This document shows positions 44,743 to 54,884 of a stretch of DNA of 64,000 nt, piece after piece. Position 1 is the stretch's first letter. Each line of letters opens with the position of its first letter. Where the stretch lies: assembly GCF_004522175.1 (NCBI RefSeq), contig NZ_SDEB01000013.1, positions 50,283 to 114,282 of the forward strand. Reading direction: 5' to 3'. The position numbers were made by a program, and so were the translations under genes. Origin of the DNA: Paracoccus ravus. Lineage in GTDB: Bacteria; Pseudomonadota; Alphaproteobacteria; Rhodobacterales; Rhodobacteraceae. The notes beneath the pieces were generated by a model. It saw only the letters and a list, made by a program, of their open reading frames with translations, ran no database searches and had not been told where the DNA came from.

Positions 44743-45154
44743 CGGACCCTTCGTCGTCGTCATGCTCGACATCGCGGCGAACGCGATCCTCGTTGAGCAG
44801 GCGGCGGGTGTCGTCCATGCGGTCGAAGGTTTCGTCCAGCACGAAGCGCAGCTGCGGCGCGTATTTCAGCGACATGGCCTTGGCGACCAGATGGCGCAGC
44901 TCGGCCTGATTGCGGCGAAGCGCGACGAGCGCCTCTTCGGCATCATGCCCGCCCAAAGGCAGGACAAAGGCCGTCGCGACCTTGAGGTCGGGAGACGTGC
45001 GGACCTCGCCCACCGTGATCGAGTGGCGGTTCAGGTCGGGGTCATGGACGTCCGCGCGCAGCAGGACATCGGAAAGGGTGCGGCGGATCAGCTCGCCCAC
45101 GCGCAGCTGGCGCTGCGACGGGCCGGACCCTGATTGAAAGCGGTTCTGTGCCAT
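44732..45154 (-). CDS. rbfA: 30S ribosome-binding factor RbfA
   Basis: 140 aa. Cold-shock-linked factor helping 16S 5' end maturation. Family blocks [44 protein letters not shown] and [18 protein letters not shown]. Typical acidic C-terminus [12 protein letters not shown] at 45154; longer in-frame extension enters dapB antisense. Divergent from dapB with about 63 bp between starts. Confidence 0.93.
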   Translation of the reverse strand: MAQNRFQSGSGPSQRQLRVGELIRRTLSDVLLRADVHDPDLNRHSITVGEVRTSPDLKVATAFVLPLGGHDAEEALVALRRNQAELRHLVAKAMSLKYAPQLRFVLDETFDRMDDTRRLLNEDRVRRDVEHDDDEGSDED

Positions 45155-45217
45155 ATGCGCAGATGTAAGGGGTCGCGGCGCGCCTCGCAACGGGATAGAC
45201 CATGCCAAAACGGGGAT

Positions 45218-46030
45218 ATGGACATGGAAAAACCGGGAATCGTCATTACGGGTGTGTCGGGCCGCATGGGACAGATGCTGGTTCGCACCGTGTTGGAATC
45301 GGATCAGGCCCGTCTGGTCGGCGCAATCGAGCGCGAAGGCAGCCCATGGGTGGGCCGAGATCTGGGCGAGGCGATGGGTGGACCCGCCCTTGGCGTCATC
45401 GTCACCGACGACCCGGTCGAGGCCATTGCCAAGGCCCAAGCTGTGATCGATTTCACCGCCCCCGACGCCACCGTGGCCTTCGCGGAACTCACCGCGCAGG
45501 CCCGTGCCGTCCATGTCATCGGAACCACCGGCTTCGAGCAGCACCATCTGGACAAGATCAAGGCCGCCGCCCGCCATGCCCCGATCATCCGCGCTGGGAA
45601 CATGAGCCTTGGCGTCAACCTGCTGGTCGGCCTGACCCGCAAGGTGGCCGCCGCCTTGGGCGAGGACTGGGATGTCGAGGTTGTCGAGGCCCATCACAAC
45701 CGCAAGGTTGATGCCCCCTCCGGGACCGCGCTGATGCTGGGCGAAGCCGCCGCCGAGGGCCGTGGCCATACGCTGGACGAACTGCGCACCCCGGCCCGCG
45801 AGGGCATCACCGGCGCGCGCGAAAAAGGCACGATCGGCTTTGCCGCCATTCGCGGCGGCGATGTCGTGGGCGAGCATGACGTGATTTTCGCCGCCGCCGG
45901 CGAGCGCGTCGTCCTGCGCCACCTTGCGACTGATCGCGCGATCTTTGCCCGTGGTGCGCTGCGGGCGGCGCTCTGGGGGCAGGACAAGGGTCCGGGCGAA
46001 TATGACATGGCGGATGTGCTGGGGCTTTGA
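45218..46030 (+). CDS. dapB: 4-hydroxy-tetrahydrodipicolinate reductase
   Basis: 270 aa. Second reduction step from aspartate semialdehyde to lysine and meso-diaminopimelate. NADH-binding [20 protein letters not shown], catalytic [16 protein letters not shown], and [18 protein letters not shown] are present. Two near ATGs (45218, 45224); the first is taken. Followed after 47 nt by the TsaE-AmgK fusion. Confidence 0.96.
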   Translation: MDMEKPGIVITGVSGRMGQMLVRTVLESDQARLVGAIEREGSPWVGRDLGEAMGGPALGVIVTDDPVEAIAKAQAVIDFTAPDATVAFAELTAQARAVHVIGTTGFEQHHLDKIKAAARHAPIIRAGNMSLGVNLLVGLTRKVAAALGEDWDVEVVEAHHNRKVDAPSGTALMLGEAAAEGRGHTLDELRTPAREGITGAREKGTIGFAAIRGGDVVGEHDVIFAAAGERVVLRHLATDRAIFARGALRAALWGQDKGPGEYDMADVLGL

Positions 46031-46077
46031 CGGAAAGGGGCTTTGACGCCCCGCCGAGCCACCCTTAGTTTCGTGCC

Positions 46078-47496
46078 ATGACCCTGATCGCGACGCTTGA
46101 CCATGCCGATGCCGACCTGACCGCCTGCCTTGCGCGGGTCATGGCGGCCGTGTTGAAACCCGGCGACGTGGTCGCGCTGGAAGGCGCGGTCGGGGCGGGC
46201 AAGACCCATTTCGCCCGCGCCTTCATCCGTGCGCGTCAGGGCGATCTGGCCGAGGACGTGCCCAGCCCGACCTTCACCATCGTCCAGACCTATGAGGACC
46301 CGATGGGGACCGAGATCTGGCATGCCGATCTATACCGCCTGACCCATCCCGACGAGCTGCTCGAACTGGGTCTCGACGAGGCCATGCGTGAGGATATCGT
46401 CCTGATCGAATGGCCCGATCACGGCGGCCCTCTGCCCGATCCGTTGACGCTTGGTCTTGAGCCGATCCCCGACTTCCCCGACCTGCGCCGCATCTCGCTT
46501 GCCGGGTCCGAGCCGCGCTGGGGCGCGCTTGCGCGCCTTCCGGCTATTGCGAGGCTTTTGCACCGTGCGGGCTGGGCCGAGGCACGGGTCATCCCACTTG
46601 CGGGTGACGCCTCCTCGCGGCGCTATTTCCGGCTGACCTGTGGCGACCGCAGCGCGGTCCTGATGGACGCCGCCCCCGGCACGACCGGCGATTATGTCGG
46701 CATGACGCAATGGCTGCGTGCCCGCGACTTCCACGCGCCCGAGATCCTCGCCGCCGACCAGACCGAGGGGCTTTTGCTGCTCGAAGACCTCGGCGACGAC
46801 CTCGTGGCCCGTGTGCTTGAGGCTGAACCCGCCCTTGCCCCGCGCATCTATGACAGCATGACCGACCTTCTGGTCGATCTGCACCGCCACACGCCGCCTG
46901 ACCATGTCCTGCGCCTCGACGGGGCAGAACTGGCGCGTCAGGTCGGGCTTTTCGCAGATTATTACCCCCCAGCGGTCGGCGCTCCGGGTCAAGGCGCGCA
47001 GGTCGCGCAGGTGATCGAGCAGCTTCACGGCGAACTCGCCTCGGACATGGCCCCGGTACTGGGCCTGCGCGATTTCCATGCCGAGAACCTGATCTGGCGC
47101 GACGATGCCCCTTTGGGCATTCTGGATTTTCAGGACGCGGTGGCGGTGCATCCGGCCTATGATCTTGTCTCGGGGTTGCAGGACGCGCGCCGCGACGTGG
47201 ACCCGATGATCGAGGAAACCCAGATCGCCCGCTACATTGCCGCCACCGGCGTCGATGCCGACCGCTTCCAGGCCGCCTACGCGCTTCTGGGGGCACAGCG
47301 GAATCTGAGGATCATGGGGATTTTCACCCGCCTTGCGCAGCGTGACGACAAGCCGCGCTATCTGGCCTTCATGCCTCGCGTCTGGGCCGCGATCCGCCGC
47401 GACATCGCCCATCCTGCCCTCGCCCCCTTGGCCGAGGCACTGAAGGGCATCCCCGAACCTACCCCCGAAGTGATCGAAAGGATCGCGCGCGGATGA
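46078..47496 (+). CDS. TsaE-AmgK fusion: tRNA t6A ATPase joined to MurNAc/GlcNAc 1-kinase
   Basis: 472 aa, two complete domains. Residues about 1-150: TsaE, ATPase of the t6A37 tRNA-modification complex, with P-loop GAVGAGKT (36-43), [12 protein letters not shown] and HADLYRL. Residues about 160-472: aminoglycoside-phosphotransferase-like AmgK kinase of peptidoglycan recycling, with [20 protein letters not shown] (catalytic Asp/Asn near residue 326) and LDFQDA. Overlaps the murU gene by 4 nt, which strongly supports the AmgK half. No internal stop, frame change or restart site is seen at the junction, so a single polypeptide is expected unless cut. Confidence 0.9.
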   Translation: MTLIATLDHADADLTACLARVMAAVLKPGDVVALEGAVGAGKTHFARAFIRARQGDLAEDVPSPTFTIVQTYEDPMGTEIWHADLYRLTHPDELLELGLDEAMREDIVLIEWPDHGGPLPDPLTLGLEPIPDFPDLRRISLAGSEPRWGALARLPAIARLLHRAGWAEARVIPLAGDASSRRYFRLTCGDRSAVLMDAAPGTTGDYVGMTQWLRARDFHAPEILAADQTEGLLLLEDLGDDLVARVLEAEPALAPRIYDSMTDLLVDLHRHTPPDHVLRLDGAELARQVGLFADYYPPAVGAPGQGAQVAQVIEQLHGELASDMAPVLGLRDFHAENLIWRDDAPLGILDFQDAVAVHPAYDLVSGLQDARRDVDPMIEETQIARYIAATGVDADRFQAAYALLGAQRNLRIMGIFTRLAQRDDKPRYLAFMPRVWAAIRRDIAHPALAPLAEALKGIPEPTPEVIERIARG

Positions 47497-48164
47497 GCCT
47501 GCCTTTGATGATCTTCGCCGCTGGCAAGGGCACCCGTATGGCGCCTTTGACCGACGTGACCCCGAAACCGCTGATCGAAGTGGGCGGTCAGACACTGCTG
47601 GACCGTGCGCTGTCCTTGGGCGCAGGCGCGGGCACGGGACATGTCGTGGTGAACACCCACCACTTGGGCGCGCAGATCCGCGACCATGTCGCCGGACGCG
47701 GCATCGCGGTTTCGGACGAATCCGACCTGCTGCTGGAAACCGGGGGCGGGCTGCGCAAGGCCCTGCCGCTGCTGGGGGGCGGGCCTGTGATCACGATGAA
47801 TCCTGATGTCGTCTGGACCGGCGTGAACCCAATTTCGGCGCTTCTGGACGCATGGGACGACAGCATGGATGCGCTGCTGATGCTGGTCCCGCTGGCACAG
47901 ACTCATGGCCGCGCGGGCGGGGGCGATTTCAGCCTCGATCCCTCGGGGCACCTGATTCGCAAAGGCGATCTGGTCTATGGCGGCGCGCAGATCATCCGCC
48001 CCGACCGGCTGGCCGAGATCCCCGACCACGTGTTTTCGCTGAACCGGCTCTGGGACCTGCTGATCGCCGATGGCCGCGCCCATGGCCTGATCCATGACGG
48101 CGAATGGTGCGATGTCGGCCGCCCCGACTGCATCCCGCTGGCCGAGGCCCTGCTGGATGGCTGA
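47493..48164 (+). CDS. murU: N-acetylmuramate alpha-1-phosphate uridylyltransferase MurU
   Basis: 223 aa. Sugar-nucleotidyltransferase making UDP-MurNAc from MurNAc-1-P in the cell-wall recycling route that bypasses MurA/fosfomycin. FAAGKGTRMAPLTDVTPKPLIEVGG signature, TGGGLRKALPLL, NPDVVWTG and a C-terminal WCDVGRPD. Starts inside the kinase stop (ATGA) and ends overlapping addB by 8 nt. Substrate is inferred from pairing with AmgK. Confidence 0.88.
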   Translation: MSLPLMIFAAGKGTRMAPLTDVTPKPLIEVGGQTLLDRALSLGAGAGTGHVVVNTHHLGAQIRDHVAGRGIAVSDESDLLLETGGGLRKALPLLGGGPVITMNPDVVWTGVNPISALLDAWDDSMDALLMLVPLAQTHGRAGGGDFSLDPSGHLIRKGDLVYGGAQIIRPDRLAEIPDHVFSLNRLWDLLIADGRAHGLIHDGEWCDVGRPDCIPLAEALLDG

Positions 48165-51096
48165 GTGGGAAAGTGGCGTCTTCGCCCTGCCCTGCGGCGC
48201 GGATTTTCCGGGTGCTTTCGCCGACGGGCTGATCGCGCGGATGCGCGCCCGCCCACCGCAGGACATGGCGCGGGTGACGGCTTTCGCGAATTCCGGCCAG
48301 TCGCTGATGGCGCTGCGCGATGCGCTGATCTGGCGCGGCCCGATCATCCTGCCGCAACTGCGCCTGATCGCGGATATCGGCGGCGGCTCGGCCACGGCGC
48401 CCTTGGCGCGCCGCCTTGAACTGGGCCGATTGATCGACGCGGCCCTGCGCGCCCAGCCCGATCTGGCGCAGGGGCAATCGGTGCCGGAACTCGCGGCCTC
48501 GCTGGCCGGGCTAATGGCCGAGATGCAGCTTGAGGGGCTTGGCCCCGAGGCGTTGGACCGCATCGACGCGGGCGACCACGCCCAGCATTGGGGCCGCGCG
48601 CTGGCTTTCCTCAAGATTGCTGCCGGTTATTACCTGTCCGATCCGCCGCAGGATCGCGAATCCCGCCAGCGCATCGCCGCCGAGAAACTGGCCGCCGAAT
48701 GGGCACGGGGCGAAAACCTACCCCAAGGCCCTGTTGTCATTGCAGGTTCGACCGGTTCGCATGGCGCGACGCGCGATTTCATGCGCGCCGTCGCCCGCCT
48801 GCCCGAGGGCGCGGTGGTGCTGCCGGGTTTCGATCCCGATATGCCGCAATCGGTCTGGGACGGTCTGGATGCGCGCGCCGAGGATCACCCTCAGGCCCGC
48901 TACGCGCCCTTTGTCCACGAATTCGGCCTGCCGCGTGATTGGATCACGGGCGCTGCCCCTGACCCTGCGCGCAACCGCCTGATCTCACTGGCCTTACGCC
49001 CCGCGCCGGTAACGGACCAATGGATCGAAGAAGGCCCGGAACTTGGTCCCTTGCTTCCTGCGACGCAACATCTGACCCTGATCGAGGCCGAGCAGCCGGG
49101 GGCCGAGGCTGCGGCCGTGGCCCTAGTCATCCGCGAAGCCGTCGAGCGTGGTCAGCCCGTTACCCTGATCGCCGCCGACCGGATGCTGACCCGCCGTGTG
49201 CAATCGGCGCTGGACCGCTGGGCGATCATCCCCGACGATTCCGCAGGCCAGCCGCTGCCCTTGACCGCGCCCGGCCTGTTCCTGCGCCATGTCGCCGACC
49301 TCTTCGGGGCCGAGCTGATGATTGACGGGTTGCTGACCCTGCTCAAGCACCCGGTCATGGCGACAGGGCTTGGCGCGGATTACCGGCGCGAGCATCTGCG
49401 CCAGACCCGCGATCTGGAACTGCAACTGCGCGCACGCGGCCCGGCCTTCCCCGATGGCGCGGCACTGCGCGACTGGGCCGAACGCGGTGATGAGCGCCGC
49501 AAGCCTTGGGCCTTGTGGCTCGCATCGATGCTCGACCGGATCGTGCCCTTGGCGCTGGACCGCGCGCCCCGTCCGATGGCCCAGCGGCTGGTCGATCTGC
49601 GCCGTCTGGCCGAAGATCTGGCCGCTGGCCCCGAGGGCAGTGCGGATGCGTCGGAACTCTGGGGCAAGGCGTCGGGCGGTCTTGCACGCGGCGTCTTGGA
49701 CCATCTCGCGGCCCATGCCGATCTTGGCCATGACCTGCGCCCCGCCGAATTCCGCGACCTGCTTTACGATGAGTTGCAGGGCCAGGCCGTCCGGCAGGAC
49801 GTGGCCTCGCATCCGCTGGTGCGCTTCCGTGGCCCGCGCGAGGCCCGGACCGAGGCCGTGGGCGAAGCCGCCGGGCTGGTGATCCTGTCGGGCCTGAACG
49901 AAGGCGGCTGGCCGCAGACCCTGCCCCCCGACCCGTGGCTGTCGCGTCCTATGCGTCTGTCGGCGGGCCTGACCCTGCCCGAGCGCCGCGTCGGGCTTGC
50001 CGCGCATGACTTCCAGCAGGCCGTCGGCGCCGCGCAGGTCATCCTGACCCGCGCACATCGCGATGCCGAGGCCGAGACGATCCCTTCGCGCTGGCTGAAC
50101 CGCCTCGTGAACCTGCTTGGCGGCCTTCCCGCTCAGGACGGCCCCGAGGCGCTGCGTCAGATGCGGCATCGCGGCCAGCATTGGCTTGAATTGGCCGAGC
50201 TTCAGGCCCAGCCGCGCATGAAGCTGGCCCCGGCCCGCCGCCCTTCGCCGATCCCGCCCGCGCCCGCGCTGAAGCAGATGTCGGTGACCGAGGTGCGCAG
50301 CCTGATCCGCGACCCCTACACGATCTATGCGCGCAAGGTGCTGGGCCTTCGCGCCCTCGACCCCCTGCGCCCCGAGGCAGATGCCGCCGAGCGGGGAACA
50401 GTGCTTCACGCGATCATGGATCGCTTCCTTGCCACCCTGCCGGACCTGCCCGAAACACCCGAGGAAATGAAGGTCCGCCTGCTCGCCCATACCGACGCGG
50501 TGCTGAACGAGAATGTGCCTTGGCCCTCGGCCCGCCTCTTCTGGCGCGCGCGCATCGCGGGGGTCGCCGACCGTCTGGTCGCCGATGAGGTAAACCGCCT
50601 GACCCTGGGCCGCCCCGGCGTGGTCGAAAGCTTCGCCCAGCTTGCCGTACCTGGGATGGATTTCAGCCTGATCGCCAAGCCCGACCGCTTGGACCTGCTG
50701 AATGACGGGCGGGTGCATGTCTATGATTACAAATCCGGCGCGCCTCCGACCGACAAGCAGATCGCGCTTTTCGACAAGCAGCTTCCGCTCGAGGCCGCGA
50801 TGGTCGAGCAAGGTGCCTTCGACCGCCTTGGCCGCGCCGAGGTCGAGGGGATCAGCTACATCCGTCTTGGCGGTGAAGGAAAAACCGAATCGCGCACCTT
50901 CCCCCCGGGTTTCGCGCAGGAGACATGGGCCGGTTTCGTCGAGTTGATCGGGCTTTACCTGCGCGGCGAGCGCGGCTTTACTGCGCGCCTCGCGATGGAA
51001 CGTACGGATCAGGCCAGCGATTACGACCACCTCTCGCGGCATGGCGAATGGGACACGACCGAAATCGCCGAACCCGAGGTTTTCGGTCATGACTAA
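48157..51096 (+). CDS. addB: Double-strand break repair protein AddB (alphaproteobacterial type)
   Basis: 979 aa. Partner of AddA in the RecBCD-equivalent helicase-nuclease that processes DNA ends and loads recombinase. C-terminal RecB-type nuclease with Asp-Tyr-Lys motif VYDYKSG (about residue 855) preceded by GTVLHAIMDRFL; N-terminal inactivated helicase. No obvious Fe-S cysteine cluster as in Bacillus AddB. ATG overlaps murU by 8 nt; addA overlaps by 8 nt at the other end. Confidence 0.93.
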   Translation: MAEWESGVFALPCGADFPGAFADGLIARMRARPPQDMARVTAFANSGQSLMALRDALIWRGPIILPQLRLIADIGGGSATAPLARRLELGRLIDAALRAQPDLAQGQSVPELAASLAGLMAEMQLEGLGPEALDRIDAGDHAQHWGRALAFLKIAAGYYLSDPPQDRESRQRIAAEKLAAEWARGENLPQGPVVIAGSTGSHGATRDFMRAVARLPEGAVVLPGFDPDMPQSVWDGLDARAEDHPQARYAPFVHEFGLPRDWITGAAPDPARNRLISLALRPAPVTDQWIEEGPELGPLLPATQHLTLIEAEQPGAEAAAVALVIREAVERGQPVTLIAADRMLTRRVQSALDRWAIIPDDSAGQPLPLTAPGLFLRHVADLFGAELMIDGLLTLLKHPVMATGLGADYRREHLRQTRDLELQLRARGPAFPDGAALRDWAERGDERRKPWALWLASMLDRIVPLALDRAPRPMAQRLVDLRRLAEDLAAGPEGSADASELWGKASGGLARGVLDHLAAHADLGHDLRPAEFRDLLYDELQGQAVRQDVASHPLVRFRGPREARTEAVGEAAGLVILSGLNEGGWPQTLPPDPWLSRPMRLSAGLTLPERRVGLAAHDFQQAVGAAQVILTRAHRDAEAETIPSRWLNRLVNLLGGLPAQDGPEALRQMRHRGQHWLELAELQAQPRMKLAPARRPSPIPPAPALKQMSVTEVRSLIRDPYTIYARKVLGLRALDPLRPEADAAERGTVLHAIMDRFLATLPDLPETPEEMKVRLLAHTDAVLNENVPWPSARLFWRARIAGVADRLVADEVNRLTLGRPGVVESFAQLAVPGMDFSLIAKPDRLDLLNDGRVHVYDYKSGAPPTDKQIALFDKQLPLEAAMVEQGAFDRLGRAEVEGISYIRLGGEGKTESRTFPPGFAQETWAGFVELIGLYLRGERGFTARLAMERTDQASDYDHLSRHGEWDTTEIAEPEVFGHD

Positions 51097-54000
51097 GATG
51101 CAATTCGATGAGGCGACACTGGCGCAGGTCCGCGCTGCGGACCCGTTCCGCTCGACTTGGCTCACCGCCAATGCCGGTTCAGGTAAGACCCGGGTGCTGA
51201 CCGACCGGGTGGCGCGATTGCTGCTGGCCGGGACCGCGCCGGAAAAGATCCTGTGCCTGACCTATACCAAGGCCGCCGCGACCGAGATGCAGAACCGCCT
51301 GCTCGCGCGTCTGGGCAAATGGGCGATGCTGCCCGAAGAAAAGCTGCGCGACGAACTGGCCCGGTTGGGCGAGGATCGCGCACCCGACCTCGCCGCCGCG
51401 CGGCGGCTGTTCGCCCGTGCCATCGAGGCACCGGGCGGCCTCAAGGTCCAGACCATCCACAGCTTTTGCGGCGGCGTGCTGCGCCGCTTTCCGATCGAGG
51501 CGGGCGTCCCTCATGGCTTCACCGAGCTTGACGACCGCAGCGCCGCACTGATCCGCTCCGAGATCATTGAGGATATGGTCCGCGAGGAGGTCCCCGAGCT
51601 TGCCGACCTCCTGACGCTGACATCGGGCGATAACCTCGAAGCATTCCTGGCCGGTCTGCGGGGGTTCGATGCCCCCGCTGACCGGGACCTTCTGTGGGAG
51701 GCCTGTGGGCTGGAGCAGGGCGACGACCTCGCCACCTTGCTCAACCACACTTTTGTCGACGGCACCAAGGTGATCGCCGATCTGATCCCTCTGCTCCTCA
51801 AGGGCGGCGCGAACGACCAGAAGGCTTCGGTCAAACTTGCTCAGGGCGATTGGGCGCAACCCGGCATGGCCGAGCTTCTGCTTTTGGAATCCCTCCTGCT
51901 GACCGGCTCAAGCGCGAAGGAACCCTTCACTGCCAAAATCGACGCCTTCCCCACCAAGGCACTGCGCCAAGGCCCCTGCGCCGAACTCATCGACGACCTG
52001 CATCACCTGATGGAATGCGTGCAGCAAGCCCGCCCCCAGCGTCTTGCCCTTGCGATGGCCGAGCGAAGCCTTGCATTGCACCGTTTCGGACACGCATTCC
52101 TCAGCCGCTACCGGGCGCAGAAATCGGCGCAGGGATATCTCGATTTTGACGATCTGATCGACCGCACCGCGCATCTGCTTTCCGAAAACAGCATGGCGCA
52201 ATGGGTGCTGTTCCGCCTCGATGGCGGCATCGACCATATCCTTGTCGATGAGGCGCAGGACACCAGCCCGGCGCAATGGCAGGTGATCGAGCGGCTGACC
52301 AATGAATTCACCTCGGGTCAGGGCGTTCGGGACGCGGGCTCGCGCAGCCTGTTTGTCGTAGGCGACCCCAAACAGTCGATCTATTCCTTCCAAGGCGCCG
52401 ATATTGCCGTTTTCGAGGCTCGCCGCGCCGGGTTCGCCGAGGCCTTCGCCGCCGTCGAGAACCCCATGCAGGTGCTGGAACTGCGGCATTCTTTCCGTTC
52501 CTCGACCGCGATCCTGTCTCTGGTCGATGAAGTTTTCGCGGGCGATGCGGCGCGCGGCCTCGGCGATCCGCCGCAGCACCGCGCCTTCCGCACCGATATG
52601 CCGGGCCGGGTGGATCTCTGGCCCGCGATCCCCAAGCCCGAGAAGCCCGAGCCGGGCGACTGGACGAAGCCCGTGGACCAGCCCGCCGAGAACTCGGAAA
52701 CCACGGAGTTGGCCCGCGCTATTGCCCGTGCCATCGGGCAGATGCTTGGCACGCCGATGTTTGACGCCAAATCGGGCAAGGTCCGGCGGGTGCGGGCGGG
52801 CGATGTGCTGATCCTCGTCCAGCGCCGCTCGGATTTGTTCGCCGAGATCATCGCCGCGCTGAAATCCGCGAACCTGCCGGTCGCGGGGGCCGACCGGCTG
52901 AAACTCGCAGGTGAAATGGCCGTGCGCGACATTCGCGCCGTACTGTCTGTGCTGGCTACGCCCGAGGACGACCTTTCCCTTGCCGCTGCTCTGCGCTCGC
53001 CGATCTTCCAACTGACCGAGGAAGAGCTTTTCCGCCTGTCTGCCGGGCGGATGAAAAACGAGTATCTGTGGCGGCGGCTGCGCGCGTCCGGGCATCGCCA
53101 CGCGGTGGAACTGCTGGCCGACCTGATGGGCCAGACCGGCTTCATGCGGCCCTATGATCTGATCTCGCGCCTCCTGATCCGTCACGGCGCGCGCGAACGC
53201 ATGGTGGCCCGCCTCGGCCCCGAGGCCGAGGACGGCATCGACGAACTGCTTTCGCAGGCGCTGAGCTACGAATCCAGCGAGACACCCTCGCTGACCGGCT
53301 TTCTTGTCTGGCTGAGCGGTGACGATGTCGAGGTCAAACGCCAGCCCGGCTCGTCGGGCGAGGATGGCGAGGGGCTGATCCGGGTGATGACCGTGCATGG
53401 CTCGAAAGGTCTGGAGGCGCCCATCGTCATCATGCCCGACAGCGCCAAGCGCCGCCCCCCGCGCGAGGGGCAGGTTCTGACCCTCCCCGGTGGCCCGACG
53501 CTCTGGCGCGGCAAAAAGGGCGAGCGGCCCGATCATGTCGAAGAGATCGCGGCTGAGCAGACCGAGCGGCAGCTTCAGGAACGAAAACGCCTGCTTTATG
53601 TCGGGCTGACCCGTGCAGAAAGCTGGCTGATCATGGCCGCGGCGGGCGAAACCGGGGCGGATGAGGATAGCTGGCACAGCTTGGTCGAGGCGGGTTTCGG
53701 GCGCTCGGGACTGACGCGCTCGGTCGTGCCGATGCCGGGTGGCGGCGAGATCGACCGTCTGAGCTTCGGCGATTGGCCCACGGATGCGCCGCCAATGGTC
53801 TATCACGAGAAGCCGCCGCTCGCCGCCCCGGATTGGCTGCGCGCGGCTCCTCCGCCGATGCCCCAGAAACGCCGACCAATCGCCGCGACCGGACTTGGAG
53901 GGGCGAAGGTCATGGCCGCACCCGGCGAGGGCGATGCCGCCGCCGCAATGCTTTTCGGCACGAGGCTTCACCTGCTTCTGGAGCATCTGCCGGGTCGTGA

Positions 54001-54481
54001 TCCCGCCGAATGGCCCGAGATCGCCCGTGACGTTCTGGCCGATGCCGAGGGGGGGCTTCCCGAACCCGCGGCCTTGCAAGGGCTGCTCGACGAGGCACAT
54101 GAGGTTCTGACTGCGCCTGCGCTTTCGGAGGTTTTTGAACTGCCGGAAGGGGCCGAGGTGTTTCAGGAACTTGCGCTTTCGGCCCCCTTGCCGGGGATCG
54201 GAATGCTCTGGGGCAAGATCGACCGTCTCGTGGTGACCGAAGGGCGGGTGCTTGCGGTGGATTACAAGTCCAATCGCGACGTGCCCGCCCGGCCCGAGGC
54301 CACGCCTCTGGGCATTCTGCGCCAGATGGCGGCTTATCGCGCGGCGTTGGGCCAGCTTTGGCCCAGCCTGCCTGTCGAGGCCGCAATCCTGTGGACCGCG
54401 ACCCGCAGCCTGATGCCCTTGCCCGATGCGCTTCTGGACGCGGCGCTTGTGGGTCTTGACCCTGCCCCATCCCATCCCTAG
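51089..54481 (+). CDS. addA: Double-strand break repair helicase-nuclease AddA (alphaproteobacterial type)
   Basis: 1,130 aa. UvrD/Rep-type superfamily 1 helicase plus RecB-like nuclease. Walker A ANAGSGKTRVLTDRVARL at residues about 26-43, KVQTIHSFCGGVLRRFP, Walker B/II HILVDEAQDTSPAQW, GDPKQSIYSFQGAD, MTVHGSKGLEAPIVI and, at the C-terminus, AVDYKSNRD of the nuclease. Start overlaps the addB stop (ATGACTAA). Long antisense frames inside it are shadows. Confidence 0.95.
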   Translation: MTKMQFDEATLAQVRAADPFRSTWLTANAGSGKTRVLTDRVARLLLAGTAPEKILCLTYTKAAATEMQNRLLARLGKWAMLPEEKLRDELARLGEDRAPDLAAARRLFARAIEAPGGLKVQTIHSFCGGVLRRFPIEAGVPHGFTELDDRSAALIRSEIIEDMVREEVPELADLLTLTSGDNLEAFLAGLRGFDAPADRDLLWEACGLEQGDDLATLLNHTFVDGTKVIADLIPLLLKGGANDQKASVKLAQGDWAQPGMAELLLLESLLLTGSSAKEPFTAKIDAFPTKALRQGPCAELIDDLHHLMECVQQARPQRLALAMAERSLALHRFGHAFLSRYRAQKSAQGYLDFDDLIDRTAHLLSENSMAQWVLFRLDGGIDHILVDEAQDTSPAQWQVIERLTNEFTSGQGVRDAGSRSLFVVGDPKQSIYSFQGADIAVFEARRAGFAEAFAAVENPMQVLELRHSFRSSTAILSLVDEVFAGDAARGLGDPPQHRAFRTDMPGRVDLWPAIPKPEKPEPGDWTKPVDQPAENSETTELARAIARAIGQMLGTPMFDAKSGKVRRVRAGDVLILVQRRSDLFAEIIAALKSANLPVAGADRLKLAGEMAVRDIRAVLSVLATPEDDLSLAAALRSPIFQLTEEELFRLSAGRMKNEYLWRRLRASGHRHAVELLADLMGQTGFMRPYDLISRLLIRHGARERMVARLGPEAEDGIDELLSQALSYESSETPSLTGFLVWLSGDDVEVKRQPGSSGEDGEGLIRVMTVHGSKGLEAPIVIMPDSAKRRPPREGQVLTLPGGPTLWRGKKGERPDHVEEIAAEQTERQLQERKRLLYVGLTRAESWLIMAAAGETGADEDSWHSLVEAGFGRSGLTRSVVPMPGGGEIDRLSFGDWPTDAPPMVYHEKPPLAAPDWLRAAPPPMPQKRRPIAATGLGGAKVMAAPGEGDAAAAMLFGTRLHLLLEHLPGRDPAEWPEIARDVLADAEGGLPEPAALQGLLDEAHEVLTAPALSEVFELPEGAEVFQELALSAPLPGIGMLWGKIDRLVVTEGRVLAVDYKSNRDVPARPEATPLGILRQMAAYRAALGQLWPSLPVEAAILWTATRSLMPLPDALLDAALVGLDPAPSHP

Positions 54482-54532
54482 CTCTTGCAGGACCGCTTCA
54501 GCCGGCGCTGCCGGCGCATCGAGGAGATTTCA

Positions 54533-54853
54533 ATGGCCACCCAAGCCGTTTCCGACGCCGAATTCGACGCCGAAGTCCGCCAGTCCGCGACCCCGGTCGT
54601 GGTCGATTTCTGGGCCGAATGGTGCGGCCCCTGCCGCCAGATCGGCCCGGCGCTGGAAGAGCTTGCCGCCGAGTATGACGGCAAGGTCAAGATCGTGAAG
54701 GTCAATGTCGACGAAAATCCGGAAAGCCCCGCTGCCCTTGGCGTGCGCGGCATTCCGGCGCTGTTCCTGTTCAAGGACGGCGCGGTCGTCTCGAACAAGA
54801 TCGGCGCCGCGCCCAAGGCCGCGCTGAAGGCCTGGATCGACGACGCGATCTGA
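54533..54853 (+). CDS. trxA: Thioredoxin TrxA
   Basis: 106 aa. General disulfide reductant; active site WCGPC with Cys31 and Cys34, VDFWAEW before it, and cis-Pro [14 protein letters not shown] ribosome site before the ATG. 51 nt downstream of addA, an order shared by other alphaproteobacteria. It may supply reducing power to enzymes such as the free Met-sulfoxide reductase encoded elsewhere in the window. Confidence 0.97.
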   Translation: MATQAVSDAEFDAEVRQSATPVVVDFWAEWCGPCRQIGPALEELAAEYDGKVKIVKVNVDENPESPAALGVRGIPALFLFKDGAVVSNKIGAAPKAALKAWIDDAI

Positions 54854-54884
54854 TTTCGCGTGAAGAAATTGCGGGGGTGGTGGG

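Noticed and set aside
49123..51171. 682-residue open frame on the minus strand
   Set aside because: Antisense to addB, no recognisable domain.
51908..54475. 855-residue open frame on the minus strand
   Set aside because: Exactly antisense to addA; composition is that of a shadow frame.
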